Source: Vibrio algarum (GTDB taxonomy: Bacteria; Pseudomonadota; Gammaproteobacteria; Enterobacterales; Vibrionaceae). From it: a stretch of 64,000 bases of DNA. Numbering within the stretch: position 1 is the stretch's first letter; each line of letters starts with the position of its first letter. The position numbers and the translations under genes are program-made. The notes under the pieces are model-generated. The model was not told the DNA's origin, did no database searches, and saw only the letters and a program-made list of their open reading frames with translations. The DNA is taken from positions 1,860,001 to 1,924,000 of the forward strand of contig NZ_JAQLOI010000001.1 of NCBI RefSeq assembly GCF_028204155.1, written 5' to 3'. Positions 17,980 to 27,621 of the stretch are shown here, piece by piece.

Positions 17980-19494
17980 ATGACGGTCATTTGTAAACAA
18001 GATTTAATCAGCAGTGTTGCTGACGCACTTCAATATATCTCTTATTATCACCCACTTGATTTTGTTAAAGCACTTGAGAGTGCGTATGAAAAAGAAGAAA
18101 GCAAAGCGGCTAAGGATGCAATAGCACAAATCCTTATCAACTCAAGAATGTCTGCAGAAGGTCGTCGACCAATCTGTCAAGATACCGGTATCGTCACTTG
18201 CTTTGTTAATATAGGAATGAAGGTTCAGTGGGACAGTGACCTTACGGTTCAAGAAATGGTGGATGAAGGGGTACGTCAGGCATACACCAACCCAGATAAT
18301 CCACTGCGTGCATCGGTATTATCTGATCCTGCAGGTAAACGTATCAATACCAAGGATAATACACCGGCAGTTGTTCATATCAATATGGTGCCAGGTGATA
18401 AGGTAGAAGTGCAAATTGCGGCTAAAGGCGGCGGTTCAGAGAACAAAACCAAGATGGTGATGCTAAACCCGTCTGACGATATTGCAGAATGGGTATTAAA
18501 AACATTACCGACAATGGGCGCTGGTTGGTGTCCTCCGGGTATGTTAGGTATAGGTATCGGCGGCACAGCTGAAAAGGCAGCGGTTCTTGCAAAAGAGTCT
18601 TTGATGGAGCATATCGATATCCAAGAATTGATAGAGCGTGGACCAGCAAATACAGAAGAAGAGCTTCGTTTAGATATCTTTAATCGAGTAAATAAACTTG
18701 GTATTGGTGCGCAAGGCTTAGGTGGGTTAACCACCGTTGTCGACGTTAAGATTAAATCCGCGCCTACACATGCAGCATCAAAACCAGTATGTATGATTCC
18801 AAACTGTGCGGCGACACGCCATGTACATTTCACATTGGACGGAACTGGGCCAGCTGAACTGACGCCACCAAAATTGGAAGATTGGCCAAAAATCACATGG
18901 GAAGCCGATGCAAATACTCGCAGAGTCAATCTTGCTGAAGTGACTAAAGAAGATGTCAAAGAGTGGAAAACAGGCGAAACGGTTCTGCTTACTGGTAAAA
19001 TTCTAACCGGTCGCGATGCTGCACATAAACGCATTCAAAGTATGCTTGAAAGTGGAGAAGGCCTACCAGAAGGTGTCGACTTCAAAGGTAAATTCATTTA
19101 TTACGTAGGCCCGGTTGATGCCGTCAGAGATGAGGTAGTTGGTCCTGCAGGTCCTACAACGTCGACACGAATGGATAAGTTTACAGATATGATGCTTGAA
19201 GAGACCGGTCTGATGGGAATGATTGGTAAAGCTGAACGGGGTCCTGCAGCGATCGAATCTATCAAAAAGCATGAAGCCGTTTATCTAATGGCGGTTGGCG
19301 GCGCAGCGTATCTGGTTGCCAAAGCAATCAAAAAAGCACGCGTGGTTGCTTTTGAAGAACTTGGCATGGAAGCTATCTATGAATTTGATGTTGAAGATAT
19401 GCCAGTTACGGTCGCGGTAGATTCACGTGGTGCGAATGCACACCAAATTGGCCCAGATACATGGAAAGTGAAAATAGCAGAGGCCGAGAAATAA
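17980..19494 (+). CDS. Fumarate hydratase, class I (iron-sulphur)
   Basis: 504 residues. Interconverts fumarate and malate in the TCA cycle using an oxygen-sensitive 4Fe-4S cluster. Seen: the fused alpha and beta domains of the two-domain class I enzyme, cluster cysteines in RPICQDTG and IPNCAATRH, the AKGGGSENKT substrate loop, and VGPAGPTTSTRMD in the C-terminal half. AGAGGCAAGCA precedes the ATG. Divergent from pabB with about 125 bases between; followed by a strong terminator. Confidence 0.95.
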   Translation: MTVICKQDLISSVADALQYISYYHPLDFVKALESAYEKEESKAAKDAIAQILINSRMSAEGRRPICQDTGIVTCFVNIGMKVQWDSDLTVQEMVDEGVRQAYTNPDNPLRASVLSDPAGKRINTKDNTPAVVHINMVPGDKVEVQIAAKGGGSENKTKMVMLNPSDDIAEWVLKTLPTMGAGWCPPGMLGIGIGGTAEKAAVLAKESLMEHIDIQELIERGPANTEEELRLDIFNRVNKLGIGAQGLGGLTTVVDVKIKSAPTHAASKPVCMIPNCAATRHVHFTLDGTGPAELTPPKLEDWPKITWEADANTRRVNLAEVTKEDVKEWKTGETVLLTGKILTGRDAAHKRIQSMLESGEGLPEGVDFKGKFIYYVGPVDAVRDEVVGPAGPTTSTRMDKFTDMMLEETGLMGMIGKAERGPAAIESIKKHEAVYLMAVGGAAYLVAKAIKKARVVAFEELGMEAIYEFDVEDMPVTVAVDSRGANAHQIGPDTWKVKIAEAEK

Positions 19495-19507
19495 AGGCTC
19501 AATGTTA

Positions 19508-19535
19508 AAAAAGCGCAGATTATTCTGCGCTTTTT
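19508..19535 (+). terminator. Intrinsic terminator after fumarase
   Basis: Perfect stem aaaaagcgcaga/tctgcgcttttt with loop ttat and a T tail. Confidence 0.9.
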
Positions 19536-19628
19536 CTTGATTTATCAATGCTATGGTATTTAATAAATGCAAAGGGCGTATTAATATAGATGCACCGCCT
19601 TAAAATAAAAACAAGGATGGAATAGAAA

Positions 19629-19814
19629 ATGGCTCGTTTTGTACAAGTACTTCAGCTCATCATTGCTGTTATCGTTGGTTTTTTTGTAGTGAAAGATTTG
19701 ATTTTGCACGGCATTGGTATTTTCAATCAACAGTGGGTAATGATTAGTATTGCGACGACTCTTTTATTAGAGATAGCTCTCTTTGTCATATATAAATTGA
19801 TAGAAGACGATTAA
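19629..19814 (+). CDS. Small two-helix membrane protein
   Basis: 61 residues, not recognised. Two hydrophobic segments (about 6-24 and 35-57) and an acidic tail (LIEDD) give a hairpin membrane protein. AAGGATGG precedes the ATG, and a terminator 25 bases past the stop makes it a discrete transcription unit. It sits directly before ycjX-ycjF, the stress-linked pair next to phage-shock genes in E. coli, but any link in function is speculation. Confidence 0.7.
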   Translation: MARFVQVLQLIIAVIVGFFVVKDLILHGIGIFNQQWVMISIATTLLLEIALFVIYKLIEDD

Positions 19815-19838
19815 TAACGTCACTAATGTCTCTAAAAT

Positions 19839-19863
19839 TGGTTGGCTTGTTGCCAACCATTTT
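19839..19863 (+). terminator. Intrinsic terminator
   Basis: Stem tggttggc/gccaacca with a short loop followed by a T-rich stretch, directly after the small membrane-protein gene. Confidence 0.8.
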
Positions 19864-19938
19864 GTCTCTTTGCCTTTTACTCTTCCTACCGTATTATCGA
19901 GTTAATCTAATCTAACCTGTATTTAAGACTCGTTGAGG

Positions 19939-21339
19939 ATGAATAAATCAATGAAAAAAATTCGCCAAGAAGTTAATGATCTGTTCCATCGCGGAATGGA
20001 TAGTCATTTGCGATTGGCCGTTACTGGGCTATCTAGGGCTGGTAAGACGGCGTTCATCACCTCATTGAGTAATCAACTTTTATATTCTTCCATTGAAGAT
20101 AATCTTCCTTTGTTGTCGGCGTCACGAGATAAGCGATTGATTGGCGCTAAAAGAGTGCCACAAACGAATATGATGGTCCCAAGGTTCTCATACGATGAAG
20201 CGATGGAGTCGTTGCAAGGCATCCCACCGCAATGGCCTGAGCCAACGAAAGACGTCAGTGAAATTCGCCTTGCTCTGCGTTATAAACCGAACAAAGGGGC
20301 TAAACGTCTTTTGACCGATTCCTCTACATTGTACCTCGATATCATCGATTACCCTGGAGAATGGCTACTCGATCTACCACTACTTGAAATGAACTTTGAA
20401 CAATGGTGTGACACTCAGTTTGCTTCTTTAAAAGGAATAAGAGCCGATTTAGCAAAGCCATGGTTAGATGAATTGAAAGCGATGGACCCGTTAGCTGAAG
20501 CGAATGAAAAAGAGATAGAAAGAGTATCACTCATCTACACAGACTATTTGCATCGCTGTAAAGAGCAGGGACTACACTGGGTTCAACCGGGACGTTTTGT
20601 TTTGCCGGGAGAATTAAAAGGCGCGCCTGTATTGCAGTTTTTCCCGTTTTCTTTGCCTGGCAATGCTGACAAACCGCAAAAAGCTGACAAGCACAGTCTC
20701 TATGGCATGTTACGTGCGCGCTATCAAGAATACCAAACAAAAGTGGTTAAGCGATTCTATAAAGAATATTTTTCTACATTTGATAGGCAGATAGTTTTGA
20801 TTGATTGCTTACAGCCTCTAAACGCCGGTTATGAGTCTTTTCATGATATGAGAAGTGCATTAGAGCAGATCATGAAAAGCTTTAGATACGGTCGAAGTTC
20901 GTTATTAAAAAGGCTTTTCTCACCGCGTATAGACAAAATATTGTTTGCAAGTACTAAGGCGGATCACGTTACTCCTGAACAGCACACATCATTGCTTTCT
21001 TTGTTACAACAGATGGTGCATCCTTCATGGCAACACGCGGCCTTTGAGAATATAGAAATGGAGTGCATGACTATCGCTTCAATCCGCGCCACTACAACAG
21101 GGTTTGTCTCTAATGGTGACGAAAGTGTACCGGCATTAAGAGGCACGACCACAGACGGTACCCCATTAACACTTTATCCTGGAGAAGTACCACAAAAATT
21201 GCCAAAAGAAAGCTTTTGGCAAGATAATCAGTTTGAATTTAATAGTTTTCGGCCTATGGAATCTAGTAGCGATGCCGCCTTGAATCACATACGAATAGAT
21301 AAGGCTTTACAGTATTTAATTGGGGATAAACTTAAATGA
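19939..21339 (+). CDS. ycjX: YcjX-family P-loop GTPase/ATPase (DUF463)
   Basis: 466 residues from the ATG at 19939; a TTG two codons earlier and an ATG at 19951 are alternatives, and homologues as I recall them begin near the latter. Seen: the Walker A motif GLSRAGKT (about residue 35), a YPGEWLLDLP switch-like segment and an FASTKADHV motif (G4-like). In E. coli ycjX is stress-induced together with the psp genes. Overlaps ycjF by four bases; the order ycjX-ycjF-tyrR is as in E. coli. Confidence 0.9.
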   Translation: MNKSMKKIRQEVNDLFHRGMDSHLRLAVTGLSRAGKTAFITSLSNQLLYSSIEDNLPLLSASRDKRLIGAKRVPQTNMMVPRFSYDEAMESLQGIPPQWPEPTKDVSEIRLALRYKPNKGAKRLLTDSSTLYLDIIDYPGEWLLDLPLLEMNFEQWCDTQFASLKGIRADLAKPWLDELKAMDPLAEANEKEIERVSLIYTDYLHRCKEQGLHWVQPGRFVLPGELKGAPVLQFFPFSLPGNADKPQKADKHSLYGMLRARYQEYQTKVVKRFYKEYFSTFDRQIVLIDCLQPLNAGYESFHDMRSALEQIMKSFRYGRSSLLKRLFSPRIDKILFASTKADHVTPEQHTSLLSLLQQMVHPSWQHAAFENIEMECMTIASIRATTTGFVSNGDESVPALRGTTTDGTPLTLYPGEVPQKLPKESFWQDNQFEFNSFRPMESSSDAALNHIRIDKALQYLIGDKLK

Positions 21340-22358
21340 CAGAATATAAAACAAAAAAAATCTTTTCTGAAAGCATTGATACCCCAAAACAAGACGATGA
21401 TGAGCTAACGGTTCAAACTGCCTTTGAAGAGAAAGTTAAGTTTGTTCCTGCTGAAATAGAAGAAGAAAACACGGAGGCAGCGGAAGACCAACTAGAGTTT
21501 ATTATTCGCCCCAATAAAAAGCATAAATGGTTTGGAGCTGGTTTAGTTGTGGCCTTTGCAGGGTTAATTGGCTGGCAAGCAGTCGATAGTGTGATTACGG
21601 CTGTTCAGTCTTCAGACTGGCTTTCCGTTGGTTGGTCTATTTTTGTTGCCTCAATAGCGAGTCTGGGTATTTCGGCGATTGGCAAAGAGTTATTAAAATT
21701 AAGAAGGTTACGCCACCATTTTTCTATTCATGAACAGAGTGAAGAGTTACTACAAAGCTCTGGGTTAGGGAAGGGAAAGCCATTTTGTGAAAAACTGGCT
21801 AAAGAGAGTGGTATCAGTGATGTAAATCCAAGCTTTACTCGTTGGCAGAAAGCGATTAATGATTCACATAGTGATGCAGAAGTGTTGCAAATGTACGAAG
21901 GCATGGTGATAACCAAACAGGATCAACAAGCGAAAGCGATTGTTGCTAAATTATCAACAGAGGCTGCAGTTCTTGTTGCCGTAAGTCCACTTGCTATCGC
22001 TGATATTTTGTTGGTGGCTTGGCGAAATTTTAAGTTAATAGATGATCTTGCAAATGTATATGGTGTTGAACTTGGTTATTGGTCGAGATTAAAGTTATTC
22101 AAATTAGTGTTAGTTAACATGGCAGCCGCAGGTGCAACAGAAGTGGCGACCGATGCAAGTATGGACTTATTGTCTATGGATCTTGCAGGTAAAGTGTCTG
22201 CTCGCGTTGCTCAAGGGTTTGGTGTCGGCATTCTAACTGCTAGGTTAGGATTAAGAGCCATGTCATTGTTACGTCCTATACCTTGGAACCAAGAAAGCAA
22301 AGTCCGATTAGGTGAAATCCGTAAAATCTTACTGGTAAAATTAAAAAATACTTTATAA
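21336..22358 (+). CDS. ycjF: YcjF-family inner membrane protein (UPF0283, TIGR01620)
   Basis: 340 residues. An acidic cytoplasmic head (residues 1-55) precedes two membrane helices near 67-83 and 95-118, then a long soluble and amphipathic domain with an Ala-Gly rich segment (AAAGATEVATDASMDLLS) late in the protein. Function unknown; conserved partner of YcjX. Starts in the ATGA overlap. The A8 run six codons in (ACA AAA AAA ATC) is read in frame, a useful control for the frameshift question. Confidence 0.9.
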   Translation: MTEYKTKKIFSESIDTPKQDDDELTVQTAFEEKVKFVPAEIEEENTEAAEDQLEFIIRPNKKHKWFGAGLVVAFAGLIGWQAVDSVITAVQSSDWLSVGWSIFVASIASLGISAIGKELLKLRRLRHHFSIHEQSEELLQSSGLGKGKPFCEKLAKESGISDVNPSFTRWQKAINDSHSDAEVLQMYEGMVITKQDQQAKAIVAKLSTEAAVLVAVSPLAIADILLVAWRNFKLIDDLANVYGVELGYWSRLKLFKLVLVNMAAAGATEVATDASMDLLSMDLAGKVSARVAQGFGVGILTARLGLRAMSLLRPIPWNQESKVRLGEIRKILLVKLKNTL

Positions 22359-22498
22359 ATGACTTTAGTCTGTCTGTTTGAGCGCCAGTTGGATAACATT
22401 TTAATCATATAAGCTTAGATTTTATTTATGATCTTGACGTTGTAAATTCCTTAATACAAACTGGTGTCAACTTTTCCTGACACCTTGAAGGATTTTTC

Positions 22499-24046
22499 GT
22501 GCGTCTTGAAGTATTGTGTGAAGACCGCGTGGGGCTTACCCGCGAATTACTTGAGTTATTAGCATCTAGAAATATCGACTTACGTGGTATAGAAATTGAC
22601 GTTGTTGGTATTATCTATCTTAGCTGCCGTGAAATAGAGTTTGAGGCATTTAGTGAGTTAATGGCTCAGATAAGGCGGATCTCTGGCGTAACCGATGTGC
22701 GCAAAATCCGATTTATGCCTAGCGAAAGGCATAACACGGAACTGGTTTCGCTACTTGCAAATTTACCAGACCCAGTGCTGTCAGTTAGTCTTACTGGTTG
22801 TATCGATATGGCTAACCATGCTGCTTGTGAATTGCTAGGCAAAGAAGTCGAAGCGATTATCGGTGAACAGATCTCCACGTATATACCAAGTTTTAATTTC
22901 TTAGACTGGATAGAAGGGGAGATAAACCGTAAGCGAGAGTCAACGGTTATCGATGGCCTAGATTACGTTTTAGAGGTCACACCGGTTTATATCAGCGAAG
23001 AAACCCAAAATGAGTCCGTCCTAGCGAGTGCAGTTGTTACACTCAAATCTCTTCTTCAAGATCAGTTAAAGGCCAATTTTTTACCTGAATCGAGCGCCAT
23101 CGGTTTTGAACATTTCGTGGGTATATCCAATCGACATAAACTCCTTATGTCGCACGCAAAAAAATTAGTAATGCTCGATCAACCTTTGCTCATAGAAGGT
23201 GAAACAGGAACGGGTAAAGAGATGTTAGCCCGTGCTTGTCATGCTCGTTCAGAGAGAGCAACTAAGCCATTTCTAGTACTCAACTGTGCTTCAATGCCTG
23301 ATGATGTAGCTGAGACCGAGTTATTTGGTCATGCGCCAGGGGCGTTTAATCAAGGTACTGGTCACAAAGGTATTTTTGAACAAGCTGACGGTGGCATCGT
23401 TTTCTTAGATGAAATTGGGGAAATGAGCTCGCATTTACAGATAAAACTGCTTAGATTCTTACAAGATGGCACCTATCGTCGTGTAGGAGAAGAAGATGAA
23501 ATTCACGTAAACGTAAGGATTATTGCTTCTACCAAGCAAAATCTGGCAACGTTGACGGAGCAAGGTAAGTTCAGAGAAGATCTCTATTACCGCCTTAATG
23601 TATTGACCCTCTCAATACCGTCTCTTCGAGAGCGTCCTAGTGACGTATCTCCTTTACTCGACTTGTTTATCAATCGATATTCACTTCAATTAGGTATTAA
23701 TAAACCAGATATTAGTTCTGAAGTAATTGAAGAGCTTTCCAATTATCAATGGCCTGGAAATATTAGAGAGTTAGACAATACCGTATTAAGGGCGATCACA
23801 CAGCTTAACAGTGGATCACTCTCCCTCGACGACTTTCAACTACCTAAAGTAGAATCTACTATCCCGAATCATATTGGTGTCTCTTTGGATGGCTCGCTGG
23901 ATGAGATTATGAAAGAGTACGAATCTCAGATCTTGGATAGGCTGTACCAATCGTTTCCATCTAGCCGAAAATTAGCAAAACGCTTAGGGGTATCACATAC
24001 CTCTATTGCGAATAAACTAAGAGAATATGGAATAAAGAAACTGTAA
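22499..24046 (+). CDS. tyrR: Transcriptional regulator TyrR
   Basis: 515 residues, GTG start with AAGGA seven bases upstream. TyrR controls aromatic amino acid synthesis and transport, binding DNA in response to tyrosine, phenylalanine or tryptophan. Domains: ACT (1-70, RLEVLCEDRVGLTRELL), PAS (80-190), AAA+ core (205-430) with Walker A GETGTGKE and FLDEIGEM, and a Fis-like helix-turn-helix at the end (SRKLAKRLGVSHTSIANKLREYG). The sigma-54 contact loop GAFTGA is replaced by APGAFNQG, as expected because TyrR works with sigma-70. Follows ycjF as in E. coli. Confidence 0.95.
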   Translation: MRLEVLCEDRVGLTRELLELLASRNIDLRGIEIDVVGIIYLSCREIEFEAFSELMAQIRRISGVTDVRKIRFMPSERHNTELVSLLANLPDPVLSVSLTGCIDMANHAACELLGKEVEAIIGEQISTYIPSFNFLDWIEGEINRKRESTVIDGLDYVLEVTPVYISEETQNESVLASAVVTLKSLLQDQLKANFLPESSAIGFEHFVGISNRHKLLMSHAKKLVMLDQPLLIEGETGTGKEMLARACHARSERATKPFLVLNCASMPDDVAETELFGHAPGAFNQGTGHKGIFEQADGGIVFLDEIGEMSSHLQIKLLRFLQDGTYRRVGEEDEIHVNVRIIASTKQNLATLTEQGKFREDLYYRLNVLTLSIPSLRERPSDVSPLLDLFINRYSLQLGINKPDISSEVIEELSNYQWPGNIRELDNTVLRAITQLNSGSLSLDDFQLPKVESTIPNHIGVSLDGSLDEIMKEYESQILDRLYQSFPSSRKLAKRLGVSHTSIANKLREYGIKKL

Positions 24047-24645
24047 TGTGGAAAGAATTTAAATTTCACCGACTCGATGAAAGAGACGGTGATTTGCAGG
24101 TCAGGTTGGCCACAAAAGACGATGCGAAACTAATTAGTAACTACTTTTGCAAGAATAAAGAATATTTAAGGCGCTGGGAACCAGTAAGGGAAGATGCATT
24201 TTTTACCGAATTAGGTTGGAAGAAAAAACTTATCAAACTGAATGAGTTGCATCTTTTAGAACTGGGTTTTTATTGTTTAATTATTAATCGTGTTACCGGT
24301 GATATGTTAGGAACGATTTCCTTTAGTAATTTGACTCGCTTTCCATTGCATTCATGTAATGTCGGTTATTCACTAGATGAAAATGCCCAAGGCAATGGCA
24401 TTATGCGCAAGGCACTTGGTCTTGCTTGCGACTGGATGTTCAAGGTTCAAAATATGCACTGTATTAATGCCAGTTATATGCCGGAAAATAACAAAAGTGC
24501 TTCAGTTTTGAAAGCAAGGGGCTTTGAACAAATTGGCTTTGCAAAAGATTACTTGTTGATTGATGGAAAATGGGAAGACCACTATCTTACCGCATTAATT
24601 AATACAGAATGGCGAGAAAAAAATGATAAACGACAGACTGGCTAA
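24046..24645 (+). CDS. RimJ/RimL-type N-acetyltransferase
   Basis: 199 residues. GNAT fold with the acetyl-CoA loop ENAQGNGIMRKAL (about residues 121-133) and ENNKSASVLKARGFEQIG, both typical of ribosomal-protein N-terminal acetyltransferases. The N-terminal YLRRWEP segment is a RimJ hallmark. Its start codon shares one base with the tyrR stop (TAATG), so it is probably translated from the same message. The target (ribosomal protein S5 in E. coli RimJ) is known for the family and not shown here. Confidence 0.85.
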   Translation: MWKEFKFHRLDERDGDLQVRLATKDDAKLISNYFCKNKEYLRRWEPVREDAFFTELGWKKKLIKLNELHLLELGFYCLIINRVTGDMLGTISFSNLTRFPLHSCNVGYSLDENAQGNGIMRKALGLACDWMFKVQNMHCINASYMPENNKSASVLKARGFEQIGFAKDYLLIDGKWEDHYLTALINTEWREKNDKRQTG

Positions 24646-25216
24646 ACAGCTTGAACTCATCATGGAACTCGATCGATTAAAATCGGTATTACGAAGAACC
24701 AGAGTAAAAAGTGCAGAAAAGAGATTAGAAAACACGGCAGAACATAGTTGGCATGTCGCGTTAATGGCTATTATTTTACAAGAGCATTCAAATGAACCCG
24801 TTGATATTACTAAAGTAGTGAAGATGTTGCTTTTGCACGATATCGTTGAGATAGATGCTGGTGATACTTTTGTTTATGATGCTGTCGCATCAGAAGACCA
24901 AGAAGAGAAAGAGCAACAGGCGGCCGACCGATTATTTGGTATGTTACCTGACGACCAAGCAAATGAGTTAAAGGGAATTTGGTTGGAGTTTGAGCAAGCG
25001 CAATCAGCAGAAGCAAGGTTCGCCAAAGCACTGGATAGAATTATCCCAATTTTGATGAATCATCAAAATCATGGGCAAAGCTGGGTTGAACACGGTATTG
25101 CAAGACAACAGGTTATTGATATTAATGGTCGAATCGAAAAGGGCTCTAGCGCGTTGTGGGACAAAGCACTAGAAGTAATTAATGATTCTGTCGATAAAGG
25201 CTGGCTGAAGCCGTAG
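24623..25216 (+). CDS. HD-domain phosphohydrolase, YfbR-like
   Basis: 197 residues. Metal-binding HD signature in two parts: ENTAEHSWHVALMA (about residue 38) and LLLHDIVEIDAGDTF (about residue 72), with a distal aspartate in ALDRIIP. This pattern belongs to the YfbR family, 5'-nucleotidases for deoxynucleoside monophosphates. Overlaps the upstream acetyltransferase by 23 bases, so it is translationally coupled. The substrate is inferred from family only. Confidence 0.85.
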   Translation: MINDRLAKQLELIMELDRLKSVLRRTRVKSAEKRLENTAEHSWHVALMAIILQEHSNEPVDITKVVKMLLLHDIVEIDAGDTFVYDAVASEDQEEKEQQAADRLFGMLPDDQANELKGIWLEFEQAQSAEARFAKALDRIIPILMNHQNHGQSWVEHGIARQQVIDINGRIEKGSSALWDKALEVINDSVDKGWLKP

Positions 25217-25232
25217 GAGAATGGGAAGTTTA

Positions 25233-25706
25233 ATGTCGTACCTAAATTTAGATGAATACAATCGTAAGTGGATTTTTACCCATCCTTCGATGCCTATTGA
25301 AGAGAAGTATCACTCATTAATTAAGCCGATGACTCAGTCTCGTTCGGCTCAATTTTGGAAAGAGAATATTAGTAGCCAGAGCCCAGATGCGGAACGCTTC
25401 TCTAATCAAGATTGGCCAAGTAAAACCAACAGTTGGTTCAATGAAGTTAGTTGGATGAAAGAGTGGGAGAGCGATGACATAGAAATGCCCGCAGACGTTA
25501 TCGAACATATCGATTGGCAAGATGATGTGACCGTCTATTTCTGTTACGAAAAGTACAATGTTATTGAGACTAAATGGTCAGTATTTAAGGCAAATTGGAA
25601 AAACTTTTTATTCTACGATGATGGTCCTATTTTACTGGGAAGAAGACGCAAAGAAGCACTATGGTTCGCGAGTGACGGCACCGTGAAACTCGGTGAAAAG
25701 CAATAA
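25233..25706 (+). CDS. Conserved vibrio protein, DUF2947-like
   Basis: 157 residues from the ATG at 25233 (MSYLNLDEYNRKWIFTHP); an ATG four codons earlier sits too close to its AGGAG. Rich in Trp and acidic residues, with no membrane segment or known catalytic motif. I recall the DUF2947 family having this size and start, but I am only moderately sure. Lies in a same-strand run of short genes after tyrR with small gaps. Confidence 0.65.
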   Translation: MSYLNLDEYNRKWIFTHPSMPIEEKYHSLIKPMTQSRSAQFWKENISSQSPDAERFSNQDWPSKTNSWFNEVSWMKEWESDDIEMPADVIEHIDWQDDVTVYFCYEKYNVIETKWSVFKANWKNFLFYDDGPILLGRRRKEALWFASDGTVKLGEKQ

Positions 25707-25721
25707 AGAACAGGGTTTAAG

Positions 25722-26251
25722 ATGAATTACAATAGGGTCGTCTGTTTCGACTTAGAGATGTGTTGTTGGAATAAAGATGGCGTAGGTACAACGGGCGAGA
25801 TCATAGAGATTGGTCTAGCCGAAATAGATCTTACTACTCAAGAAATAGTAAAAAGAGCGCAGTATTATGTTAAGCCAGAACGGGATGTAATCTCTGAATT
25901 TTGTGTGGAATTGACTGGTATAACACCCAAAAAATTCAAAAGCAAGGTCGTCCACTCGCGGAAGTGTTTAAATCAATGGTTAAAAACTTCGGTGGCCCAA
26001 ACAAAATTTACGCAGCGTGGGGTAGAGATGATCTTATCCTCAAATATGAATGCTCAGAGAAAGGACTGGACGTTCCTTTCTCTGAGTTCATAAATTTAGC
26101 AACGATTTATCGAATTCAGAATAGAGTTAAAGATCAGAGAATAGGCCATCGAGCTGCGCAGGAGTCAAAAGGGATTGATTGGGAAGGGCGCCAACATTCT
26201 GGTTATGTAGATGCTTATAACCTTGCAAAATTAGCCCTTACCTTGCTGTAG
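25722..26251 (+). CDS. 3'-5' exonuclease, DEDDh family (frameshift at an A6 run)
   Basis: About 176 residues after repair. Seen: the first DEDD motif CFDLEM with EIIEIG at the N-terminus and the final H-x4-D motif HSGYVDAYNLAKL at the C-terminus, giving the DEDDh set of a DnaQ-like or KapD-like exonuclease. The frame breaks at the A6 run 25929-25934: CCC AAA AAA TTC should be CCC AAA AAA ATT, after which the sequence continues QKQGRPLAEVFKSMVKNFGG. As assembled, the two halves are separate open frames. A terminator follows. Confidence 0.85.
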
Positions 26252-26271
26252 TAAATAACGATGTTTTGGTG

Positions 26272-26301
26272 ATAGGTGTCGGATGAGACACCTATTCTTT
26301 T
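26272..26301 (+). terminator. Terminator after the exonuclease gene
   Basis: Perfect stem ataggtgtc/gacacctat with a six-base loop and a short T-rich tail. Confidence 0.75.
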
Positions 26302-26319
26302 GGCAAGTCAGAACCTAAC

Positions 26320-26766
26320 TTAATTTTTAATAACGCTAAGTTTAGCGCGTATAAATTCGCTGTGATCCACATATAGCAGTTCGGCTACTTTTCTAATGAC
26401 GGCATCTTCCAAAGGGTCAATCCGACCATCTGCATTCGCGACTTCCCACATAGCTTTAACAAGCTCAAATCGAGCAGATTGTTCTAATTCTCTCAATTGC
26501 GTTGTAAAGTCGTAAAGTGAGACGGAGTTCTTAATGCTCTCTTTTGCTTGTTCTATTAATGAAAGCGCCTTCTCTTCTTCGATATTAAGTAGATGCATGA
26601 GTAAAGCGAGTTTAGCCTTTTCTTCATCAGCTTCTACTTGCGAATCTGCAGCGGCAACCTCACACAACAGTGCGGCCATTGCGAGCTCTGGATTGCTAAT
26701 GTTATTACCAGATAGGTCTTCGCCTTCTAGTAACTCTTTAAATAACGACTTTATAGACCGAAACAT
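26320..26766 (-). CDS. TerB-family protein
   Basis: 148 residues, all helical and acidic, matching the TerB/tellurite-resistance fold: two related acidic segments (AAADSQVEADEEK and VANADGRIDPLEDAVI) that can bind metal, spaced about 65 residues apart. No ter genes are nearby, so the family name does not imply tellurite resistance. Divergent from the TSUP transporter gene, with about 130 bases between. Confidence 0.82.
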   Translation of the reverse strand: MFRSIKSLFKELLEGEDLSGNNISNPELAMAALLCEVAAADSQVEADEEKAKLALLMHLLNIEEEKALSLIEQAKESIKNSVSLYDFTTQLRELEQSARFELVKAMWEVANADGRIDPLEDAVIRKVAELLYVDHSEFIRAKLSVIKN

Positions 26767-26898
26767 AATCTAACCTTGATAATTACTCTTATTTAGAAGA
26801 TATAGGCATAAATATAATTTACAAGGGTTGCTTACGATAGTTTACAAAACTGACATAAAAAAAGTTAAGATGTTTTTTTCTCCCTTTAGTTTACCGTA

Positions 26899-27621
26899 AT
26901 GATAGATATAGACAGTTCAGTTCTTATAGCAATGGGCATCATTTTTCTTGGGTCTTTCGTCCAAACAGCCATAGGCTTTGGGTTAGCGATTGTTGCAGCA
27001 CCATTACTTTTTCATGTTTCTCCCGAATACGTCCCTGCACCAATTATAATTGCTGCATTTTTTATCACGCTTTTAAGTACCTTAAAAAATCGTTCAAATA
27101 TTGAAATGGGAGGGTTGAAAAGTGCAGTAATTGGGCGAATACCGGGGTCTGTTGCTGGTGGCTTCTTACTCATCTATGTGTCGCTTGATACATTGTCACT
27201 TTGGCTTGGTATTGCGGTACTTTTTTCGTTGGCGCTTAGTTTATTGCCAATTAGACTTGAGCCAACAAAAAATAAGATGGCGATTGCCGGGTTTTTATCT
27301 GGTTTTATGGGGACAAGTTCAGGTATTGGTGGCCCACCAATGGCAATACTTCTACAGCATCAAGATGCGAATAAGTTTCGTGGGAACTTAGCTGCGTTTT
27401 TCTTATTTAGTTCCTTAATGTCTCTTCTTGTTCAGCTTTTTGTGGGTTATCTAACGTGGAACCATGTCTACCTGAGCTTACCTTTGATTCCTGCGGCTTG
27501 GTTAGGGTATAAAACCGCGACTTTAATTGTGCATCGCCTATCAAAGGAGTGGATCCGCAAGGCTGCATTGTTGCTCTGTTTTATTAGTGGTGCCGGAGCA
27601 ATTATAGAGGCGCTTGTTTAG
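26899..27621 (+). CDS. TSUP family transporter (TauE/SafE-like)
   Basis: 240 residues with seven to eight membrane helices. Two related halves carry the family's glycine-rich segments: SFVQTAIGFGLAIVAAPLL at the start and GTSSGIGGPPMAILL in the middle. TSUP members export or import sulfite, sulfoacetate or similar anions across the inner membrane; the substrate here is unknown. Its 3' end overlaps the convergent downstream gene by 20 bases. Confidence 0.88.
   Translation: MIDIDSSVLIAMGIIFLGSFVQTAIGFGLAIVAAPLLFHVSPEYVPAPIIIAAFFITLLSTLKNRSNIEMGGLKSAVIGRIPGSVAGGFLLIYVSLDTLSLWLGIAVLFSLALSLLPIRLEPTKNKMAIAGFLSGFMGTSSGIGGPPMAILLQHQDANKFRGNLAAFFLFSSLMSLLVQLFVGYLTWNHVYLSLPLIPAAWLGYKTATLIVHRLSKEWIRKAALLLCFISGAGAIIEALV

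Noticed and set aside
22499..24046. TyrR as a sigma-54 enhancer-binding protein
   Set aside because: The GAFTGA contact loop is not intact and the N-terminal ACT-PAS arrangement is that of TyrR, which works with sigma-70.
26320..26766. Tellurite resistance locus
   Set aside because: Only a lone TerB-like protein is present, with no other ter genes nearby.
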